A stretch of DNA of 64,000 nucleotides, taken from assembly GCA_020073265.1 (NCBI GenBank), contig JAIQFN010000017.1:62001-126000 (forward strand), in the 5' to 3' direction. The stretch is from Terriglobia bacterium (GTDB lineage: Bacteria; Acidobacteriota; Terriglobia; Bryobacterales; Bryobacteraceae). How positions within the stretch are numbered: position 1 is the first letter of the stretch; each line of letters begins with the position of its first letter. The notes below the pieces were generated by a model. That model was not told where the DNA came from. It saw only the letters and a program-made list of their open reading frames with translations, and did no database searches. The position numbers and the translations under genes are program-made. This document shows positions 15,910 through 25,216 of the stretch, piece after piece.

Positions 15910-17118
15910 ATGCACGCGCACGCGATCAAGACCAGGTCGAGCGAAACGGGCGGCGGCACTGGCGCGAACGGTCCGACCACCGCGCCAGTCAGAGTGCTTC
16001 ATCTGAATGCCGGCAACCTGTACGGCGGCGTGGAAACCCTCTTGACAACTTTGGCCCGGCTGCGGCAGCTCTGTCCCGGCATGGAGCCGCATTTCGGCTT
16101 GTGTTATGAAGGCCGCTTGAGCCGGGAACTGGAAGCGTCCGGCGCTCCGGTATATCTGCTCGGGGCCGCGCGCTTGAGCCGGCCCTGGACCGTCTGGCAG
16201 GCTCGCGGCCGGGTGCGCGACTTGATCCGGCGGATCAGCTTTGACCTGGTGGTGTGCCACATGCCGTGGTCGTTGGCTGTGTTTGGACCAGCCCTGAAGG
16301 CGAGCGGTCAGAGGCTCGGCATGTGGGCTCATTCTTCGCATGCCGGCACTGGCTGGCTGGAACGAATGGCTCGACGGACGCCTCCGGACATCGCTCTCGC
16401 CAACAGCCGTTTCACCGCGGCCGGGTTGGTTAATCTTTTTCCTCGAACGCCCAAGGTAGTCGTCCATCCCCCGGTAGCGCTCGCGCCTCCGTCCACCGGG
16501 ATGGCCACGCGCTCTTCGTTGCGCGGCGAGTTCGGCGCGAATGACGGCACGGCGGTCATCGTCCAAGTAAGCCGCATCGAACGCTGCAAAGGCCATCTCG
16601 TGCACCTGCGCGCTCTGGCGAAGCTGACACACCTGAAAACGCCATGGGTCTGCTGGATCGTCGGGGGACCTCAAAGGCCCGAAGAACACGCTTACCTCGG
16701 GGAATTGCAGCAGCTGGCTTCGCGGCTGGGTCTTTCCGAACGCGTGCGTTTCCTGGGACAGCGGGACGACGTGGCCGGCTTGCTCGCGGCGGCCGACATA
16801 TTTTGCCAGCCGAACGAGACTCCGGATTCCTTCGGTATCTCCTTCATCGAGGCCCTTGCAGCCGGCTGTCCGGTAGTGACCTCCACGCTCGGAGGCGCGC
16901 TCGAAATCGTCGACGACTCCTGCGGGCGGTTGGTAAAACCGGGCGATGTCGACGGCCTGGCCGCGTCTCTAGCGCAGTTGATCGAATATCCGGAAGTGCG
17001 ACACGCCCTCGGCCGCCAGGGTGCGAGCCGCGCCTCCGAGTTGTGCGACCCGGCCAGCCAGATGACCCTGCTCTATCAATTGGCAAAGGCCGATAACACG
17101 GGAGCCGCCCGATCATGA
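15910..17118 (+). CDS. Glycosyltransferase family 4
   Basis: 402 residues from the ATG at 15910. The frame is open further upstream, but that part overlaps the previous gene and reads as non-coding. GT-B fold: the N-terminal loop is NLYGGVETLLTTL and the C-terminal donor site is ETPDSFGISFIEALAAGCPVV. VSRIERCKGHLVHLRAL and VRFLGQRDDVAGLLAAAD are typical GT4 stretches. The stop overlaps the start of the polymerase/ligase-like gene by 4 bases. It probably adds one sugar to the repeat unit; specificity cannot be read. Confidence 0.9.
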   Translation: MHAHAIKTRSSETGGGTGANGPTTAPVRVLHLNAGNLYGGVETLLTTLARLRQLCPGMEPHFGLCYEGRLSRELEASGAPVYLLGAARLSRPWTVWQARGRVRDLIRRISFDLVVCHMPWSLAVFGPALKASGQRLGMWAHSSHAGTGWLERMARRTPPDIALANSRFTAAGLVNLFPRTPKVVVHPPVALAPPSTGMATRSSLRGEFGANDGTAVIVQVSRIERCKGHLVHLRALAKLTHLKTPWVCWIVGGPQRPEEHAYLGELQQLASRLGLSERVRFLGQRDDVAGLLAAADIFCQPNETPDSFGISFIEALAAGCPVVTSTLGGALEIVDDSCGRLVKPGDVDGLAASLAQLIEYPEVRHALGRQGASRASELCDPASQMTLLYQLAKADNTGAARS

Positions 17119-18464
17119 TCGCACTGGCCCTCTGCGTGATCGCGTTCCTGGTCTGCTATCTCGCCGGCCGGCGAACTCTCGGCAAAGGGATCGTCGCGCT
17201 GATGACCTTCGGGTACTTCTACGGAATCTTGCGCGCGAACCTGCTCACAACGTACTCGCATTTCATCTTCGATGCCGGGATGATCGGATTGTTTCTGTCG
17301 GTGCTTGGCGCGAAGTACGCCTCGAATCAGCGCGCAGGCTCCGAGGCGGTAAAGCTGTGGACTATCCTGTTAATGGCCTGGCCGGCGCTGCTGGTGCTGC
17401 TGCCGTTTCAGCCGCTGCTGGTGTCCCTGGTCGGCCTCCGCGCCAACATCTTCTTCTTGCCTCTGCTTTGGATGGGCTTCCGGATGCGCGAAAAGGATCT
17501 GATGGAATTGTCGACCGGACTGGCGATTCTGGATTTGCTTGCACTGGCCTTTGCCGGCGCCGAATACTTCCTGGGAGTCCCGCGCTTTTTCCCCGTCAGT
17601 CCTGTGACGTCTATTATCTATTCCAGTGGCGACGTGGAAGGCGGTTTCCTTCGGATTCCCGCTACATTCACCAGCGCCCACGCCTTCGGCGGCACTATGG
17701 TTGCCACCATTCCGTTTCTCATCGGGCTGTGGACCCGGGCCGAGCGGCGTTTCCAGCGGCTCTTGGCTCTGACGGCGATTCCCCTGGCGCTGCTCGGCGT
17801 GCTCATGTCCGCCACCCGCACAAATTTCGTGTACGGCACTGCCATGGTCACCTTCGTCCTGTTTACAACCAAGATGAAGACCAAGTACCGGGCCATGTTC
17901 CTTACGGTGGTTGCATTGGTGGCCCTCGCGGCTCTGACCAATGTGCGCTTCCAGCGATTCAAGTCGCTGAAGGATACCGATTTCGTAGCCGAACGCATCG
18001 CCGGCAGCGTGAACCGCGATTTCTTTGAGATTCTCACCGAGTATCCCATGGGCAACGGTCTGGGCGGCGGCGGCAGCAGCATGCCCTACTTTCTCCAGTC
18101 TGCGGTGAGGCACCCGATTGGTATTGAGAACGAATACGCGCGCATTCTCGCCGAGCAGGGAATTATCGGCTTATTGATTTGGCTTTGCTTCCTGGTCTGG
18201 TTCTTGAGCAACTATTCCGTGGCCTTTGCGCCCGGCCCCTGGTCAACCTCCCGGCGTCTGCTGTGGTGCCTGGCAGCCGTCACTTTCGGCACCGCCTGGA
18301 TTGGGACGGGTGTGCTCGCCTCGATACCTGGAACTGTCATCATGATCGCCGTGATGGGCTGGACAGCCGCGCCCCAGGGGCGTGAGCAGCAGGTCCGCCC
18401 GATATTCGCTCCGCGTTCTCAGTACAACCGAGCGCCCGGACGGTTTCTGACAGACCGAGTCTGA
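17115..18464 (+). CDS. O-antigen ligase / Wzy-like polymerase family membrane protein
   Basis: A 449-residue polytopic protein with about ten to twelve hydrophobic segments. A long periplasmic loop holds conserved-looking pieces: RIPATFTSAHAFGG (near 175-190), SATRTNFVYG (near 236-245) and GNGLGGGGSS (near 313). The ENEYARILAEQGIIGL segment near 337-352 matches the Wzy_C/WaaL-type signature. Such proteins polymerise undecaprenyl-linked repeat units or ligate polymer to an acceptor. With a Wzc-type kinase and a Wzx-type flippase in the same locus, the polymerase role (Wzy) is the likelier one. It overlaps the previous GT4 gene by 4 bases. Confidence 0.85.
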   Translation: MIALALCVIAFLVCYLAGRRTLGKGIVALMTFGYFYGILRANLLTTYSHFIFDAGMIGLFLSVLGAKYASNQRAGSEAVKLWTILLMAWPALLVLLPFQPLLVSLVGLRANIFFLPLLWMGFRMREKDLMELSTGLAILDLLALAFAGAEYFLGVPRFFPVSPVTSIIYSSGDVEGGFLRIPATFTSAHAFGGTMVATIPFLIGLWTRAERRFQRLLALTAIPLALLGVLMSATRTNFVYGTAMVTFVLFTTKMKTKYRAMFLTVVALVALAALTNVRFQRFKSLKDTDFVAERIAGSVNRDFFEILTEYPMGNGLGGGGSSMPYFLQSAVRHPIGIENEYARILAEQGIIGLLIWLCFLVWFLSNYSVAFAPGPWSTSRRLLWCLAAVTFGTAWIGTGVLASIPGTVIMIAVMGWTAAPQGREQQVRPIFAPRSQYNRAPGRFLTDRV

Positions 18465-18522
18465 TGGGGTTCATCTGCCCATAGCCAGGCGATCCGGCCT
18501 TGTGGACCAAGGACCGAATGCG

Positions 18523-19521
18523 ATGCTCATGAACCAGCCAGACAACCTAGAGCAACGGCAACTGCCTTCGATTTCGGTGGTCATCTGTTGCCACAATAGC
18601 GCGTCCCGATTGCCGGAGACGCTCAGACATTTGGCCGCACAGCAACAGCTAGACGGCCTCGATTGGGCGATCCTGGTCATCGACAATGCCTCCACGGATG
18701 GCACTACAACGGTTTGCTCTGAATTTGCCGTCGCTCATCCGCGCCTCTCGATTCGCTGTGTGCTGGAATCGCGCCTGGGCCAAGCGTATGCTCGCTTGCG
18801 GGGTCTGATGGAAGCGCGCGGGGATGTGATCTTGTTCGTCGACGACGACAACTGGCTCGATCCGGATTATCTGGCGATCGTTGCCCACACCATGGCGGCG
18901 CATCCGGAGATAGCCATTCTAGGGGGAACGAGCAGCGCCGTGTGTGAGCAGGAACCGCCCGCCTGGTTTCCGCGGCATCAGCGATGGTATGCCGTCAGCG
19001 GCCCGAGTCAAGGGACCCAAGCTCTCACCGAGGTTGGTTTTGTTTGGGGTGCTGGAAGCGCTTACCGGCGCGGCACCCTGGAGCGCGCCACTGCCACACC
19101 CTTGCGCATACCCGGCCGGCAGGGCGAAGCTCTCCACGCCGGCGACGACGACGAACTCTGCTGGCTGGCCCGTCTAACGGGCGATCGGATGTTCATCCAC
19201 ACGCAGCTGCATTTCCGCCATTACCTTCCAGCCCGCAGACTGAGTTGGGACTACTTGCGGAAGTTGAACCGCTCAGCCGGCGAAGTGAGCGTTTCTCTGG
19301 ACGCCTACCGCCTGGAGCATGGCCAATCCGTCTGGCCACGCTGGCTGTTGCAGTCCTGGCATGCCCAGCTACTGAACGCTTATTGGCGATTGTTACACCA
19401 CCCCGTGTTGTGGTGGCGCGCGACGCGCGAGCCGCTCGAGGGCGATGACCGCGTCCTCCGCTGGGAGAAATACTGCGGTCGTCTGGCTGCGCTCAAGAAC
19501 GATCGGAAGGTCGGCGTTTAG
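18523..19521 (+). CDS. Glycosyltransferase family 2
   Basis: 332 residues, GT-A fold. The N-terminal strand SISVVICCHNSASRL, the VIDNASTDGT loop and the metal-binding FVDDDNWLDP motif (DxD type) are all present. An HAGDDDELCWLARL segment near 210 follows in the acceptor region. AAGGA at about 18509-18513 favours the ATG at 18523; a GTG at 18502 is a possible earlier start. The last 19 codons are duplicated in degraded form 820 bp downstream, next to the flippase gene. It probably adds a sugar to the repeat unit. Confidence 0.88.
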   Translation: MLMNQPDNLEQRQLPSISVVICCHNSASRLPETLRHLAAQQQLDGLDWAILVIDNASTDGTTTVCSEFAVAHPRLSIRCVLESRLGQAYARLRGLMEARGDVILFVDDDNWLDPDYLAIVAHTMAAHPEIAILGGTSSAVCEQEPPAWFPRHQRWYAVSGPSQGTQALTEVGFVWGAGSAYRRGTLERATATPLRIPGRQGEALHAGDDDELCWLARLTGDRMFIHTQLHFRHYLPARRLSWDYLRKLNRSAGEVSVSLDAYRLEHGQSVWPRWLLQSWHAQLLNAYWRLLHHPVLWWRATREPLEGDDRVLRWEKYCGRLAALKNDRKVGV

Positions 19522-20334
19522 CGCAATCTCTTCAACATGGCGTGCTTCAGCAACGCCCAAGACTGCCGTATCGTTGGGACGTAAATTTCATGGTGCATTC
19601 TTGCCCGAATCGGTTCTTGTGCGCCACCAGCCTTGCAGAGAAAGATGTTCTGCTGTTACCACGGAGCAACCGCTTCGTTACCCCAAATGGCGGACCGTAT
19701 GCAGTCCGACGCACCGAATCCCTGCTGTTCAAATAGCTCTATGTGGCCACTGCTCGTTGACGTGATGTGTACCGCCCTGGCCGGGCGAAGCAGCGTAGAA
19801 TAACACCGTATCCGAAAATGCACACAAGGAGGCTAGCAGCGGCCTGGCACATCGCGCCGGCAAATGTGCACCTACTTCCAAGCAGATGGCCAAGTCGAAT
19901 CTTCTGCCTACGTCGATAGCTCAAGATCCTGGACGCAAAACTCGTTCTCATCGATCCTTCAGCCAATCTCCGGTGCCGCATCCGACATCGACTACACTGG
20001 CGGGACGATCTATGTGCTCAAAGACGATAGGTAAGATTATCTTTGGTGATGCCCGAACCCGCTCTTGGTGATTTGCAAAAAAGGCGGCACTGTAAGAATC
20101 CGTTCCCATTGTTGTTTTCATCATAGGGGAAATAAATACATGACTCCCGAGTGCCTTTCTTTGCGTACGTTGCCTCTTTCGCTTCGCGCGTCGTTTTGCA
20201 GTTTTGGACTTCGGTTTCGACAGTTCAGTACACGGTCTGCAATGCGGTCTAATACCGGAGGGCTGTGATCCGCGTCCTCCGCTTGGGAGAATATCGTGGC
20301 CGTCTGGCCGCGTTCAAGAACCGTCGCAATCGAT
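19522..20334. other. 813-bp non-coding region with gene remnants
   Basis: This is the largest gap in the exopolysaccharide locus and looks less regular in codon pattern than its surroundings. I see no full gene. It holds an orphan 56-codon frame (19864-20034), several short frames of no clear character, and near its right end a copy of the last part of the preceding GT2 gene. The simplest reading is a scar left by loss of one or more genes between the GT2 and flippase genes. It may also carry the promoter of the following genes, though I could not assign one. Confidence 0.55.
19864..20034 (+). CDS. Orphan small ORF, 56 residues (doubtful)
   Basis: ATG at 19864 to TAA at 20034. Residue composition is protein-like (segments SAYVDSSRSWTQNSFSS and DIDYTGGTIYVLKDD), unlike most shadow frames in GC-rich DNA, so it may be the end of a decayed gene. 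An in-frame stop lies shortly upstream. AAGGAGG occurs at about 19827-19833, too far to serve this ATG. There is no recognisable family. It could be a chance frame. Confidence 0.25.
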   Translation: MCTYFQADGQVESSAYVDSSRSWTQNSFSSILQPISGAASDIDYTGGTIYVLKDDR

Positions 20335-20366
20335 ATGCCGCAGCAGACCAAACCCGGCTTGCCTGA
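20271..20366 (+). pseudogene. Remnant 3' end of a second GT2 gene
   Basis: DNA from 20271 to about 20327 closely matches 19450-19505, the end of the intact GT2 gene: both begin CGCGTCCTCCGC, and blocks such as CGTCTGGC and CAAGAAC are shared. In frame it reads RVLRLGEYRGRLAAFKNRR against RVLRWEKYCGRLAALKNDR in the intact gene, and it then runs on to a TGA at 20366. Upstream the frame meets a stop after a few codons. I read it as the tail of a deleted paralogue. It overlaps the likely start of the flippase gene. Confidence 0.55.
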
Positions 20367-21972
20367 TTCCGCTCAACTCGATCCGGCCGGACTTGCCACG
20401 GCGGAGGCCGGCCCGCATGCTCCGTCCGCTCCACCGAGCCGCTCGCGCCGCATGCTGGGCGGCATGGTCATGACCTATGGCTACCAGGCCCTCCTGATAG
20501 TGTTCGGGATCTGGCTGACGCCTTTCTATCTCCGGCATATCGGGCAACACGACTACGGCCTGTGGCTGGTCGGCACGCAATTGCTTACCTATCTCACGCT
20601 GACCGACTTTGGCGTGGTCGCGCTGTTGCCGCTCGAAACTGCTTACGCCACCGGCCGCGCAGGCGGCGCGCAGAAGACCGACGGCCTCGCCCAATTGGTC
20701 GGACAGACTACCCGAATCGTCCTGTGCCAGCTCCCCATCGTGGCCATCCTGGCGGCTGGCATGTGGTGGACGATTCCCGCCGAATGGCGTGGCCTGCAAG
20801 GGCCGCTGGCCATTATCCTGGCCGCCTTCGTCCTGGGATTTCCCCTGCGCGTTCTCCCCGCTCTGCTGCAAGGACTGCAGGACCTCACATTTGCGAACGG
20901 GCTGCAAATCGCCAGCTGGGCCATCACGACCGGGTCAACCGTGTTGATGGTCATGCAAGGCTGGAATCTCTATGCGCTGGCGGTGGGCTGGCTCCTCAGC
21001 CAGTTCATTTTTGTACCGGTGTGCGTATACCGGTTGCTGACCCGCTTTCCGGGCGTTCTGCCGAAGAGGCTGCCGCCCATGGTGTGGAGCGCCACGCGAG
21101 AGACGCTGGGAAAGGGCTTTTGGGTCAGCGTCAGCCAGGTTGCGACGCTTCTCATGGGCAATACCGACTTGCTGATCATCGGCAGGATTCTCGGGCCGGC
21201 CGCCGTGGTGCCGTACTCCTGCACCGGGAAATTACCGGGCGTGCTTGGCAACCAGGCCACCATTGTGATGCACACCGCCACGCCCGCACTGTGCGAATTG
21301 AAGACCGGCGAGTCGCGCGGCCGCGTATTCCAGGCGCTGATCGCGCTGAATCACGGGTTGCTCACCTTTAGCGGCCTGGTCTTCTGTATCGTGATCGTCA
21401 TGAATCATTGGTTCGTCAATTGGTGGGTTAGCGCCCGCCAGTACGGAGGTTTCGCCCTCACGCTCGTAGTGCTGATCGCCATGGTGATCCGGCATTGGAC
21501 CACCGTGACAGCCTACACCGTGTTCTGCTTTGGACACCAGCGCCGGATCTCACTGACGAACCTGGCGGACGGTCTCGTCACAGCCGGCTGCTGCGCGGCC
21601 CTCGTCCTGCCGTTTGGCCTTGCCGGGGCCGCGGCCGGCTCCGCCCTGGGCGCCTGCCTGATCAGTTTGCCTTTCAATCTGCACGTCATCGCGCGCGACG
21701 TGGAGGTTTCCACTCGTCGTCTGATCCGCGACATGCTGCTAAGCTGGGGATGGCGCTTCGCGCTGCTCGCCGCCGGAGCCACTTGGATCGCCCGCGAGTG
21801 GTCGCCGAATAGTTTCCCGGTGGCCGTGCTCGCTTCCGCGGCTGTCGCGGCCGTTTATATCGCCGTGATGCTGCCGAGCGTGCTGCGTTCTCCGATGGGC
21901 GCCTACATCCGGCCTTTGTGGGCTTCCTTTCGCACCCGGTTCTCAACCTTGCAGGTCCGCCTTTCGCCCTAG
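20335..21972 (+). CDS. Wzx-type polysaccharide flippase (MATE/MVF-like fold)
   Basis: 545 residues from the ATG at 20335, with about twelve to fourteen hydrophobic segments. The first membrane helix (MLGGMVMTYGYQALLIVFGIW) is split here as MLGGMVMTYGYQ at about residue 40 and ALLIVFGIW following. TPFYLRHIGQHDYGLWLV is typical of polysaccharide biosynthesis/export proteins. It would flip undecaprenyl-linked repeat units to the periplasm for polymerisation. The start is uncertain: a GTG at 20296 has GGGAGA 5 bases upstream, but it sits in the remnant of the duplicated GT2 tail. Confidence 0.82.
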   Translation: MPQQTKPGLPDSAQLDPAGLATAEAGPHAPSAPPSRSRRMLGGMVMTYGYQALLIVFGIWLTPFYLRHIGQHDYGLWLVGTQLLTYLTLTDFGVVALLPLETAYATGRAGGAQKTDGLAQLVGQTTRIVLCQLPIVAILAAGMWWTIPAEWRGLQGPLAIILAAFVLGFPLRVLPALLQGLQDLTFANGLQIASWAITTGSTVLMVMQGWNLYALAVGWLLSQFIFVPVCVYRLLTRFPGVLPKRLPPMVWSATRETLGKGFWVSVSQVATLLMGNTDLLIIGRILGPAAVVPYSCTGKLPGVLGNQATIVMHTATPALCELKTGESRGRVFQALIALNHGLLTFSGLVFCIVIVMNHWFVNWWVSARQYGGFALTLVVLIAMVIRHWTTVTAYTVFCFGHQRRISLTNLADGLVTAGCCAALVLPFGLAGAAAGSALGACLISLPFNLHVIARDVEVSTRRLIRDMLLSWGWRFALLAAGATWIAREWSPNSFPVAVLASAAVAAVYIAVMLPSVLRSPMGAYIRPLWASFRTRFSTLQVRLSP

Positions 21973-21986
21973 AGAGAAAAAAGGCC

Positions 21987-23216
21987 ATGGAAGCAAAAGC
22001 GCGGGAAATCGTGGTGAACGGTCGCGATCGGCCAGCCATCGTGTTTGGCGCCACTGCGGGAGTCGGTGGCCTCGGACATTCCATCGCCGCCGGCATCGCG
22101 GCCGCCTCCGAAGGGAGCCGCAGCGCGTTCGCACTGGGTCCGGGCGCAACCGACCCCTGGCCGCTTCCCCCAGGCCCGCCCGCCGTGGAATGGATTCGGT
22201 CGCCCCGTTTTGTTCCCCGCTGGATGAGTCGCTATACCTGGCTGCGTTGGAAACCGGGGCGCGTTGTGCTGATGCGTGACCGCGGTCTCGGCCAATGGGC
22301 GGCCCGGGAGGTCCAGCGCTTGCGCCCCACTTCCTGCTACTTGTTTACCCAGGTTGCGCTCGAAACGCTCGAGTGGGCTCGACGCGAGGGCGTTCCCACG
22401 GTCTTGGACAATCCCAATGGTCACATCCGGAATTTCCGCCAGGTCTGCGAACGAGAGTCCCAGCGCTGGTTCGGCAGAAGCTTTGCCGGTCATCCGGTGG
22501 CCAGCATGGTGGACCGCGTGGAACAGGAGTACGAGTCGGCCGACCGGATCCGCGTGTATTCGGAATGGGGCCGAGCGTCCATGACCGCTTACGGCGTGCC
22601 CGCCGACAAGGTGCATGTGGTGCGCCAGACCGTTAACCTGCAGCGTTTTCGGCCCGCCGACCAGCGGCCGGCCGCCAGCGGGCCGCTGCGAATCTGCTAC
22701 GTGGGAAGTCTGGACCTGCGCAAGGGATTCGTTTATTTGTTGCGAGCCATCCGCGCCCTCGGCCCCGCGCATTTCCATTTGCGCATTGTCGGCGCCACCG
22801 GCGATCGCCATTGCGCGGCCTTGTTTGCGAAAGAACGCGTCGGCCTCAACCTGGAAGTGATCCCAGGCGATCCCATTCCTGCGTACCGCCATTCGGAACT
22901 TTTGGTTATTCCCACTATCGAGGACGGACTGCCCTTCGTGCTGGTGGAGGGATTGGCTTGCGGTCTGCCGGTCATCGTGACAGACCAGGCTGGTGCGGCC
23001 GAGTGCGTGCAGCCGGAGCGTTCCGGTTGGGTGGTTCCCGCCGCCCAAGTCGAGCCGCTCGCCTGCGCTCTGGAGCAGGCCTTGCGCCGGCGCTCGGAAC
23101 TTCCGGAAATGGGTCGCCAGGGCCGCGCCGCCGTGGAACAATACGCTGGCCCCGCCCAGTTGCGCCAGCTTGCCGACTGGGTACACCGCGAAAGCGCCGC
23201 CGAGGTTCTCCACTGA
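21987..23216 (+). CDS. Glycosyltransferase family 4
   Basis: 409 residues from the ATG at 21987, which is preceded by the purine-rich GAGAAAAAAGG; the frame upstream overlaps the flippase gene. GT-B fold. The donor site is IEDGLPFVLVEGLACGLPVIV, with the E-x7-E pair in a slightly divergent setting (EDGLPFVLVE). The second domain begins ICYVGSLDLRKGFVYLLRAI. An unusual N-terminal half carries RDRGLGQWAAREVQRL and VLDNPNGHIRNFRQV. The stop overlaps the methyltransferase start (TGATG), indicating coupled translation. Confidence 0.88.
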   Translation: MEAKAREIVVNGRDRPAIVFGATAGVGGLGHSIAAGIAAASEGSRSAFALGPGATDPWPLPPGPPAVEWIRSPRFVPRWMSRYTWLRWKPGRVVLMRDRGLGQWAAREVQRLRPTSCYLFTQVALETLEWARREGVPTVLDNPNGHIRNFRQVCERESQRWFGRSFAGHPVASMVDRVEQEYESADRIRVYSEWGRASMTAYGVPADKVHVVRQTVNLQRFRPADQRPAASGPLRICYVGSLDLRKGFVYLLRAIRALGPAHFHLRIVGATGDRHCAALFAKERVGLNLEVIPGDPIPAYRHSELLVIPTIEDGLPFVLVEGLACGLPVIVTDQAGAAECVQPERSGWVVPAAQVEPLACALEQALRRRSELPEMGRQGRAAVEQYAGPAQLRQLADWVHRESAAEVLH

Positions 23217-23986
23217 TGCCCCAGCGCTGGAAAAAGATAATCATGCGCGTGTTCTGGCCGCTCATGCCAGGCTGGCCCGATGAAGGCCGCAGGATCGTGC
23301 AGTGGCCGCATCTGCGAGCTCTCATGGCTCGGGCGCAGGCCCAGTCTCCTCGATTCCAACGGATATTCAACGCCGGCGCGGGCGAAGGAGGCTACTCCCG
23401 CTGGCTGCTCGAAATGCCCGGCCTCAAATGGCTGGTCGAGACCGATTTCGACTGGCGCTCGAACACGCACTCGCGATTCGATCCTCGGCAGCTCCTCTTC
23501 TGTGCGTCCCTGGTATCTATTCCCGCGCAGGACGAAAATTTCGACCTGGTCCTCTGCACCGAAGTGCTGGAGCACATCCGGGAGCACGACCAGGCACTGG
23601 ACGAAATCGCGCGTGTGCTGGCTCCCGGCGGCTGGTTGCTCATCACCGTTCCGACGCCCCCGGCGGTTCCCGACTCCAACCACGTGCGCGAAGGATATAG
23701 GCCGGAGGAATTGTCGGCCATGCTGTCCGCCCGGGGCTTTGAAGTCGTCGACCAGCGCTTCTGCATGTACTTCTTCTTCCGCTGGCTGCTGCGGAACTGG
23801 CCGCGCCTGGCGTATTGTCCGCGGATCCTGATCCGGTCGCTCGCGTTGCTCGACTGCTATTTTCACATCGGTCCGCCCATGGACCTGATGATACTGGCCA
23901 GGCTGATGAAGCCGCATCGAGCCGGTCGGGATGCCGGGCGCAAAGCGCATCCAGCCGATCTGGTTTCGGCGCCGGAGCCGGTTTAG
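23216..23986 (+). CDS. Class I SAM-dependent methyltransferase
   Basis: 256 residues from the ATG at 23216, whose A is the last base of the preceding stop codon. The SAM-binding motif I is IFNAGAGEGGYSRWLL (near 50-65). FDLVLCTEVLEHI (motif IV, near 110) and LAPGGWLLITVPTP (near 140) are characteristic of Methyltransf_11-type enzymes. It probably methylates a sugar of the exopolysaccharide or caps the chain. The C-terminal part has a hydrophobic stretch but no clear membrane segment. It lies between two GT4 genes and is co-directional with them. Confidence 0.88.
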   Translation: MPQRWKKIIMRVFWPLMPGWPDEGRRIVQWPHLRALMARAQAQSPRFQRIFNAGAGEGGYSRWLLEMPGLKWLVETDFDWRSNTHSRFDPRQLLFCASLVSIPAQDENFDLVLCTEVLEHIREHDQALDEIARVLAPGGWLLITVPTPPAVPDSNHVREGYRPEELSAMLSARGFEVVDQRFCMYFFFRWLLRNWPRLAYCPRILIRSLALLDCYFHIGPPMDLMILARLMKPHRAGRDAGRKAHPADLVSAPEPV

Positions 23987-23994
23987 AGAGTTCG

Positions 23995-25215
23995 ATGGAA
24001 TCCGCACTGAAAGATCCAGCTGCAAACCGTGGTCCGGAGGAGGCCGGCGATCGCGCCGCCCCCACCTGGCACATCATCACGTGCGAATATCCGCCCCAGC
24101 CGGGCGGCGTGAGCGACTATACGTTCAGCGTGGCGCGTGGCCTGGCCGCCGAAGGCGATGAGGTGCACGTCTGGTGTCCGTCGTCGCCCGTTTCGCGGCC
24201 CGCGGCCGAAGGTGTCGTCGCGCACTCCGAACTTGGCGAATTTGCCCCGGTAGACCTCCACCGGGCCGGCCAGCACCTGGACCGCTTTCCAGCCCCCCGC
24301 AGAATTCTCCTGCAGTGGGTTCCCCACGGTTACGGCTATCGGTCCATGAACTGGAAGATCTGTTCCTGGTTGAACGATCGCGTTCGCAAACACGGCGACC
24401 GGCTGGAGATCATGGCGCACGAAGCGTATCTGCCCTTTCGGATAACCTCCATCCGGCAGAGCGCCGCGGCTGCCGTGCATCGAATGATGACCGTCCAGCT
24501 CATGCGCGCCGCCGAGCGGGTTTGGGTGTCCGTGCCGCAATGGGAAGCCTGCTTCCGGCCGTATGCGCTCGGCAACATGCCCGCCTTTGAGTGGCTTCCT
24601 GTTCCGAGCAACATCGCCGTGGCGGACAACCCAGGCGGAGTGGACGCCATTCGCTGCCAGTACGCCAATCAGAACTTTCTGATCGGACACTTTGGAACCT
24701 TTGGATCGCTTATCACAAAATGCCTCGAGCCGATCCTGTCGGAGCTCGCTCGTGAACCCGTTGCTCAAACCGTTCTGCTCATCGGACGGGGCAGCGACGA
24801 GTTCCGCCGGGCCGTGGCGGCCAAGGATCCCCGGATCGCGCCGCTGATCCGCTCCACCGGCGCGCTTGGAAATGCCGAGGTCTCCATGCATCTGGCGGCC
24901 TGCGATCTACTCATTCAGCCGTTTCCGGACGGAGTGAGCGGCCGCCGCGGCTCCGCCATGGCTTGTATCAGTCACGGTAAACCTGTAGTTACAACAGTGG
25001 GACCATCGTCGGAACGCACCTGGAGTGAGGCGCTGCCGATGGCGCCCGCCGGTGACGCCCCGGCGTTCCTCAAGCTGGTGCGGTGGCTGCGTGATGATCC
25101 GCAGGAGCGAGATCGAGTGGCCTTGGCGGCCGGCCAACTCTACCGGGAACGATTCGATCTGAAGCATACTGTTTCCAAACTGCGCGCCGCCGCTCGAAAA
25201 GAAAAAGGGGTCTGA
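23995..25215 (+). CDS. Glycosyltransferase family 4, divergent donor site
   Basis: 406 residues from the ATG at 23995; the upstream part of the frame overlaps the methyltransferase gene. The N-terminal loop YPPQPGGVSDYTFSVARGL is GT4-like. The C-terminal half has IGHFGTFGSLITKCLEPIL and then CDLLIQPFPDGVSGRRGS, where the usual E-x7-E motif is replaced by PDGVSGRRGSAMACISHGKP. This is a recognisable subgroup of GT4 proteins in polysaccharide loci. The sugar specificity is unknown. Confidence 0.82.
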   Translation: MESALKDPAANRGPEEAGDRAAPTWHIITCEYPPQPGGVSDYTFSVARGLAAEGDEVHVWCPSSPVSRPAAEGVVAHSELGEFAPVDLHRAGQHLDRFPAPRRILLQWVPHGYGYRSMNWKICSWLNDRVRKHGDRLEIMAHEAYLPFRITSIRQSAAAAVHRMMTVQLMRAAERVWVSVPQWEACFRPYALGNMPAFEWLPVPSNIAVADNPGGVDAIRCQYANQNFLIGHFGTFGSLITKCLEPILSELAREPVAQTVLLIGRGSDEFRRAVAAKDPRIAPLIRSTGALGNAEVSMHLAACDLLIQPFPDGVSGRRGSAMACISHGKPVVTTVGPSSERTWSEALPMAPAGDAPAFLKLVRWLRDDPQERDRVALAAGQLYRERFDLKHTVSKLRAAARKEKGV

Positions 25216-25216
25216 C

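Noticed and set aside
22811-23215. Upstream extension of the methyltransferase frame
   Set aside because: It lies wholly within the preceding GT4 gene; the TGATG overlap at 23214-23218 gives a natural start.
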